Below, in pieces: positions 15,655 to 17,784 of a DNA stretch of 17,784 bases. The stretch covers positions 1-17,784 of the forward strand of contig DAXQ01000006.1 in the NCBI GenBank assembly GCA_002506485.1, read 5' to 3'. Both the position numbers and the translations under genes were made by a program. The stretch comes from Euryarchaeota archaeon UBA136 (GTDB lineage: Archaea; Thermoplasmatota; Poseidoniia; MGIII; CG-Epi1). Below the pieces are notes generated by a model, which saw nothing but the letters and a program-made list of their open reading frames with translations, made no database searches and had not been told where the DNA came from. Each line of letters starts with the position of its first letter. The stretch's first letter is position 1.

Positions 15655-15900
15655 TTAGGTAATGGAGCTGATTTTTTCGACCGCTTTCTTGAGTGTTTCA
15701 ATACTCCTGGCCATAGATCGATTGACCTTCAATATCTCGTTCCTTTCCTTCTGCAATTTCTTTGCTTCTTGGAACAGCCCTTTCATAAGCGCTTCAATGG
15801 TATTTCCTGTTTCATCGCAAGCTGGACAGAAATCAAATAATTCTTTGTCACTTATGAAAATTTCACGTCTTACATAGTCTTCAAGTGTGGTCAACGACAT
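15655..15900 (-). CDS. 81-residue coiled-coil protein with a CxxC motif
   Basis: Hypothetical protein. Residues 25-28 are CPAC in FDFCPACDETGN, and the C-terminal half (about 36-78) is a heptad-like charged helix rich in K, E, L and I, probably a coiled coil. A single CxxC pair could bind zinc only as a dimer or act in redox chemistry. The minus frame is chosen over an overlapping plus-strand frame because of a TATA-like aaatatta 25 bases before its ATG and a more protein-like composition. It is convergent with the CinA-like gene with one base between the stops, and divergent from the nuclease gene. Confidence 0.65.
   Translation of the reverse strand: MSLTTLEDYVRREIFISDKELFDFCPACDETGNTIEALMKGLFQEAKKLQKERNEILKVNRSMARSIETLKKAVEKISSIT
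15672..15677 (+). terminator. Short oligo-T tract after the CinA-like gene
   Basis: Six T residues begin 19 bases past the stop of the CinA-like gene, inside the antisense of the convergent coiled-coil gene. It is a plausible plus-strand terminator; the tract is short. Confidence 0.3.
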
Positions 15901-15921
15901 AATCGGTTATTGATTACGTTT

Positions 15922-15929
15922 TAATATTT
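15922..15929 (-). promoter_or_regulatory. TATA box for the coiled-coil gene
   Basis: On the minus strand aaatatta is centred about 25 bases before the ATG at 15900, consistent with a leaderless transcript. Confidence 0.45.
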
Positions 15930-15940
15930 CTTTGGTCTCT

Positions 15941-15954
15941 ATATTTTTAAGTAT
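15941..15954 (+). promoter_or_regulatory. Candidate TATA region for the PD-(D/E)XK nuclease gene
   Basis: An A/T-rich stretch atatttttaagtat lies 25-38 bases before ATG 15979. The exact box is ambiguous, so the transcript could be leaderless or carry a leader of a few bases. No Shine-Dalgarno is evident. Confidence 0.35.
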
Positions 15955-15978
15955 GAGAGTGTATATTCCTATCAGACA

Positions 15979-17190
15979 ATGCCATTGTACTCTCACAGTC
16001 GGTTAGGGACTTATGAAAACTGCCCATTTCAATACAAATTACGTTATGTGGACAGAGTCAAGCCGGCTTTGGGTAATAGTATTGAATCTTTTATGGGGCG
16101 TATGGTTCATGATGCCTTGGAATGGTTGTACAAATTAGCACGTGATTCCAATATCGTTTCCAAAGATTCTTTACTGAATAAATATGACCAGCTCTGGATT
16201 GACAATTGGCAGGACGATATTCGTGTTATTAAGAAGGATTTGACGGCCGAGAATTTCAAACAGACTGGAAGTAATTGTCTGAAGATGTACTATGAGCGTT
16301 ATCATCCTTTCGATCAAGCAATAACGATTGGTTTAGAGGAACGGATGATGATTGACCTTCCGGAAGACAAGAAGATGCAGGGATATATTGACCGACTGGA
16401 CAAATTGGGGGCTGGTCATCTTGCAGTTCATGATTACAAAACATCTAACCGTGTTCCTCCTCAGGCCAAGGCCGATCAGGACCGTCAATTAGGGCTGTAT
16501 GCGCTCGCAGTCCATCAGCGTTATCCCGAGGTTGAGAAAATCGATTTGGTCTGGCACTATGTTCGCTTTGATGAAGAAGTCAGGTCAAGTCGTACACAGG
16601 CCCAATTGGACAAGATGGTGACTTCAACCGTTTCCTTAATCAAGAATGTTGAAGCGGCTACAGAACGCAAGGACTTTCCAACCAAGACCAGTATCCTCTG
16701 TGACTGGTGTGAATACAAGTCCCAGTGTCCTGAATTCTCACACCAATTTGCATCCAAGAGTGATATGCCCACACTTGACACTGCAAATATGACTGCAGCT
16801 CAGGCAGCGGAAACAGTAGACAAGTTAGTAGAGTTGAAGGATAAAAAGAAGAGCATGTCTGCAGATATGGATGCAATGATTGCCACTTTGGAAAATAAAT
16901 TAATTAATTATTCCAAGGAGTCAGGCCATAGATCAGTTTTTGGCAGTGATTACAAGGTAAGTTTCAGAGAATCCGATAGCATGAAAATTCCTGACAAGAA
17001 AGACTTGAGAAGGTATGAACTGGAATCGACACTCAGAGAGATGAAATTATGGGATGATTTACAAGAGATGTCAGCTTATAGATTAAAGTCAAAGCTAAAG
17101 TCAGGGGATTGGTCATCGGAGCAAAAAACAGCAATTCTAAAATATATGGATACGGATTCCTCAACAAGTGTTAGTCTGAAAAAATTATGA
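15979..17190 (+). CDS. RecB/Cas4-like PD-(D/E)XK nuclease with predicted 4Fe-4S cluster
   Basis: A 403-residue single-strand-type exonuclease of the PF12705 superfamily. H44 in GRMVHDALE, D138 in GYIDR, D152 and K154 in HDYKTS, and the downstream QLGLYAL helix form the nuclease active site. Four cysteines fit the Cas4/AddB Fe-S cluster: C15 in ENCPFQYKLRY near the start, and C241, C244 and C250 in CDWCEYKSQC. Residues about 265-310 look like a coiled coil. The remaining C-terminal about 95 residues form a lysine-rich domain that I cannot name. No helicase or cas genes adjoin it, so this is a stand-alone repair-type nuclease rather than a CRISPR component, by context. Confidence 0.9.
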   Translation: MPLYSHSRLGTYENCPFQYKLRYVDRVKPALGNSIESFMGRMVHDALEWLYKLARDSNIVSKDSLLNKYDQLWIDNWQDDIRVIKKDLTAENFKQTGSNCLKMYYERYHPFDQAITIGLEERMMIDLPEDKKMQGYIDRLDKLGAGHLAVHDYKTSNRVPPQAKADQDRQLGLYALAVHQRYPEVEKIDLVWHYVRFDEEVRSSRTQAQLDKMVTSTVSLIKNVEAATERKDFPTKTSILCDWCEYKSQCPEFSHQFASKSDMPTLDTANMTAAQAAETVDKLVELKDKKKSMSADMDAMIATLENKLINYSKESGHRSVFGSDYKVSFRESDSMKIPDKKDLRRYELESTLREMKLWDDLQEMSAYRLKSKLKSGDWSSEQKTAILKYMDTDSSTSVSLKKL

Positions 17191-17201
17191 ATTTCTGGCA
17201 A

Positions 17202-17209
17202 TTTTATAT
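17202..17209 (+). promoter_or_regulatory. Candidate TATA box for the CAX gene
   Basis: ttttatat at 17202-17209 is preceded by ggca (17197-17200), recalling the elements at 6738 and 7193 but two bases shorter between GGCA and the TATA part. A TSS near 17232 would leave a leader of about 32 bases containing a T7 tract and a GGAG Shine-Dalgarno. Confidence 0.45.
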
Positions 17210-17245
17210 GGTTTCGCTGCTTTCTCTGAGATTTTGCGGGAGCTG

Positions 17246-17252
17246 TTTTTTT
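17246..17252 (+). terminator. T7 tract between nuclease and CAX genes
   Basis: Seven T residues lie 56 bases past the nuclease stop and 12 bases before the CAX start. They could end the nuclease transcript. If the TATA at 17202 drives the CAX gene, the tract would fall in its leader. Confidence 0.35.
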
Positions 17253-17263
17253 AGGAGTCTTGC

Positions 17264-17784
17264 TTGAACGAAACCGCAACTTCCAGCATCAGGGATGTTA
17301 TTGACCCTCGTAATACAAAATTGAACTGGATGCTCGTCTTCATTCCTCTGGCCTTCTATTTTGAGTTTCAGGGCTCTCATGGACCTGCATTCATAGTTTC
17401 TATGCTTGCAATCATGCCCTTGGCTTACTTGATGGGCAAGGCAACGGAGGAGATAGCATTGCGTACCAGTGAGTCAATAGGTGGTCTGTTGAATGCTACC
17501 TTTGGTAACGCGGTCGAAATGATAATCGCCGGCCTTGCCATATATTCAGCCTATCAGAATCCAGAGCTTTCCGAGACTATGATCCAGATTGTCCAGGCCT
17601 CTTTAATCGGATCAATTCTTGGAAATCTATTACTTGTAATGGGCCTATCCTTTGTTTGGGGTGGAATCCACTATAGCAAACAGAAGTTCTCCTCCGAGGC
17701 TTCTCAAGTGAATGGTTCCTTGTTGCTTCTGGCATTGGTCAGTATGGTCATACCTGAAATGTACAGCAGCAGTACTTCAGGCAC
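17264..17784 (+). CDS. Ca2+/H+ antiporter, CAX family (partial, 3' end beyond window)
   Basis: The first 173 residues of a cation/proton exchanger that extrudes Ca2+ across the membrane. The c-1 repeat GGLLNATFGNAVEM (residues 73-86, with the conserved E85) and the following QASLIGSILGNLLLVMG are diagnostic of CAX. Hydrophobic helices lie at about 22-35, 41-60, 84-97, 106-124 and 143-160. The start is TTG at 17264, because ggag (17254-17257) is 6 bases upstream and an in-frame stop is at 17252-17254. The first in-frame ATG (17330) would remove 22 hydrophilic residues. This gene is truncated only by the window edge, with no internal stop. Confidence 0.92.
   Translation, partial: MNETATSSIRDVIDPRNTKLNWMLVFIPLAFYFEFQGSHGPAFIVSMLAIMPLAYLMGKATEEIALRTSESIGGLLNATFGNAVEMIIAGLAIYSAYQNPELSETMIQIVQASLIGSILGNLLLVMGLSFVWGGIHYSKQKFSSEASQVNGSLLLLALVSMVIPEMYSSSTSG

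Noticed and set aside
15662..15877. 71-residue plus-strand frame opposite the coiled-coil gene
   Set aside because: It mirrors the codons of the minus-strand gene, which has the better promoter and composition.
15979..17190. CRISPR-associated Cas4
   Set aside because: No repeats with regular spacing and no cas genes are seen anywhere in the window, and the protein is twice the usual Cas4 length.
1..17784. tRNA/rRNA genes, insertion sequences, attachment sites or prophage genes
   Set aside because: The gaps between genes are all under about 80 bases and none holds a cloverleaf, a transposase or flanking direct repeats.

Overview
The window looks like a stretch of archaeal chromosome with moderate-to-low G+C, most likely from a euryarchaeal lineage such as the Thermoplasmatota (marine group II-like or a relative). 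This is inferred from gene content and promoter style, not from a marker gene. Deoxyhypusine synthase, the COG4880-type secreted beta-propeller and a bacterial-type DNA gyrase A fit that placement. So does the promoter layout: many start codons lie 24-28 bases downstream of an A/T-rich TATA-like box with no ribosome binding site, as expected for leaderless archaeal mRNAs.

Region 1 (1-4342) is a tightly overlapping plus-strand operon: gyrA, deoxyhypusine synthase, and a dimethylarginine-dimethylaminohydrolase-like pentein. The stop and start codons overlap by 8 and 4 bases. GyrA carries an unexpected TFB/TFIIS-like zinc ribbon (C835, C838, C852, C855) as its last 27 residues. Region 2 (4382-6723) is a two-gene unit: a long-form inositol-1-phosphate synthase (inositol for lipid headgroups or solutes) overlapping a VAT1-like NADPH:quinone oxidoreductase-type MDR protein.

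Region 3 (6738-13289) starts with two small genes, a winged-helix-like protein and a 64-residue zinc-finger-like protein. Both are driven by near-identical promoter elements placed exactly 37 bases before their ATGs. The second unit runs into an 898-residue membrane-anchored, very acidic beta-propeller protein. A LolD/MacB-type ATPase and an 819-residue FtsX-type permease follow, probably as an exporter or a lipoprotein/envelope remodelling transporter. Region 4 (13279-14063) holds a small serine hydrolase on the minus strand. It converges, with overlap, on the permease gene and diverges from an 82-residue protein. The two divergent genes appear to share one symmetric TATA box centred exactly 24 bases from each start codon.

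Region 5 (14098-17784) contains HtpX protease and a CinA/MoaB-domain protein with overlapping stop/start. It continues with a convergent 81-residue coiled-coil protein, a stand-alone RecB/Cas4-like PD-(D/E)XK nuclease with a predicted Fe-S cluster, and the first 173 residues of a Ca2+/H+ antiporter of the CAX family that runs off the window.

I found no tRNA, rRNA, CRISPR array, insertion sequence or prophage. There is no gene-free stretch longer than about 80 bases. Most of the window is housekeeping. The points worth a second look are the GyrA zinc ribbon, the DHS-pentein coupling, the paired promoter element at 6738/7193 and the symmetric divergent promoter at 13787-13795.
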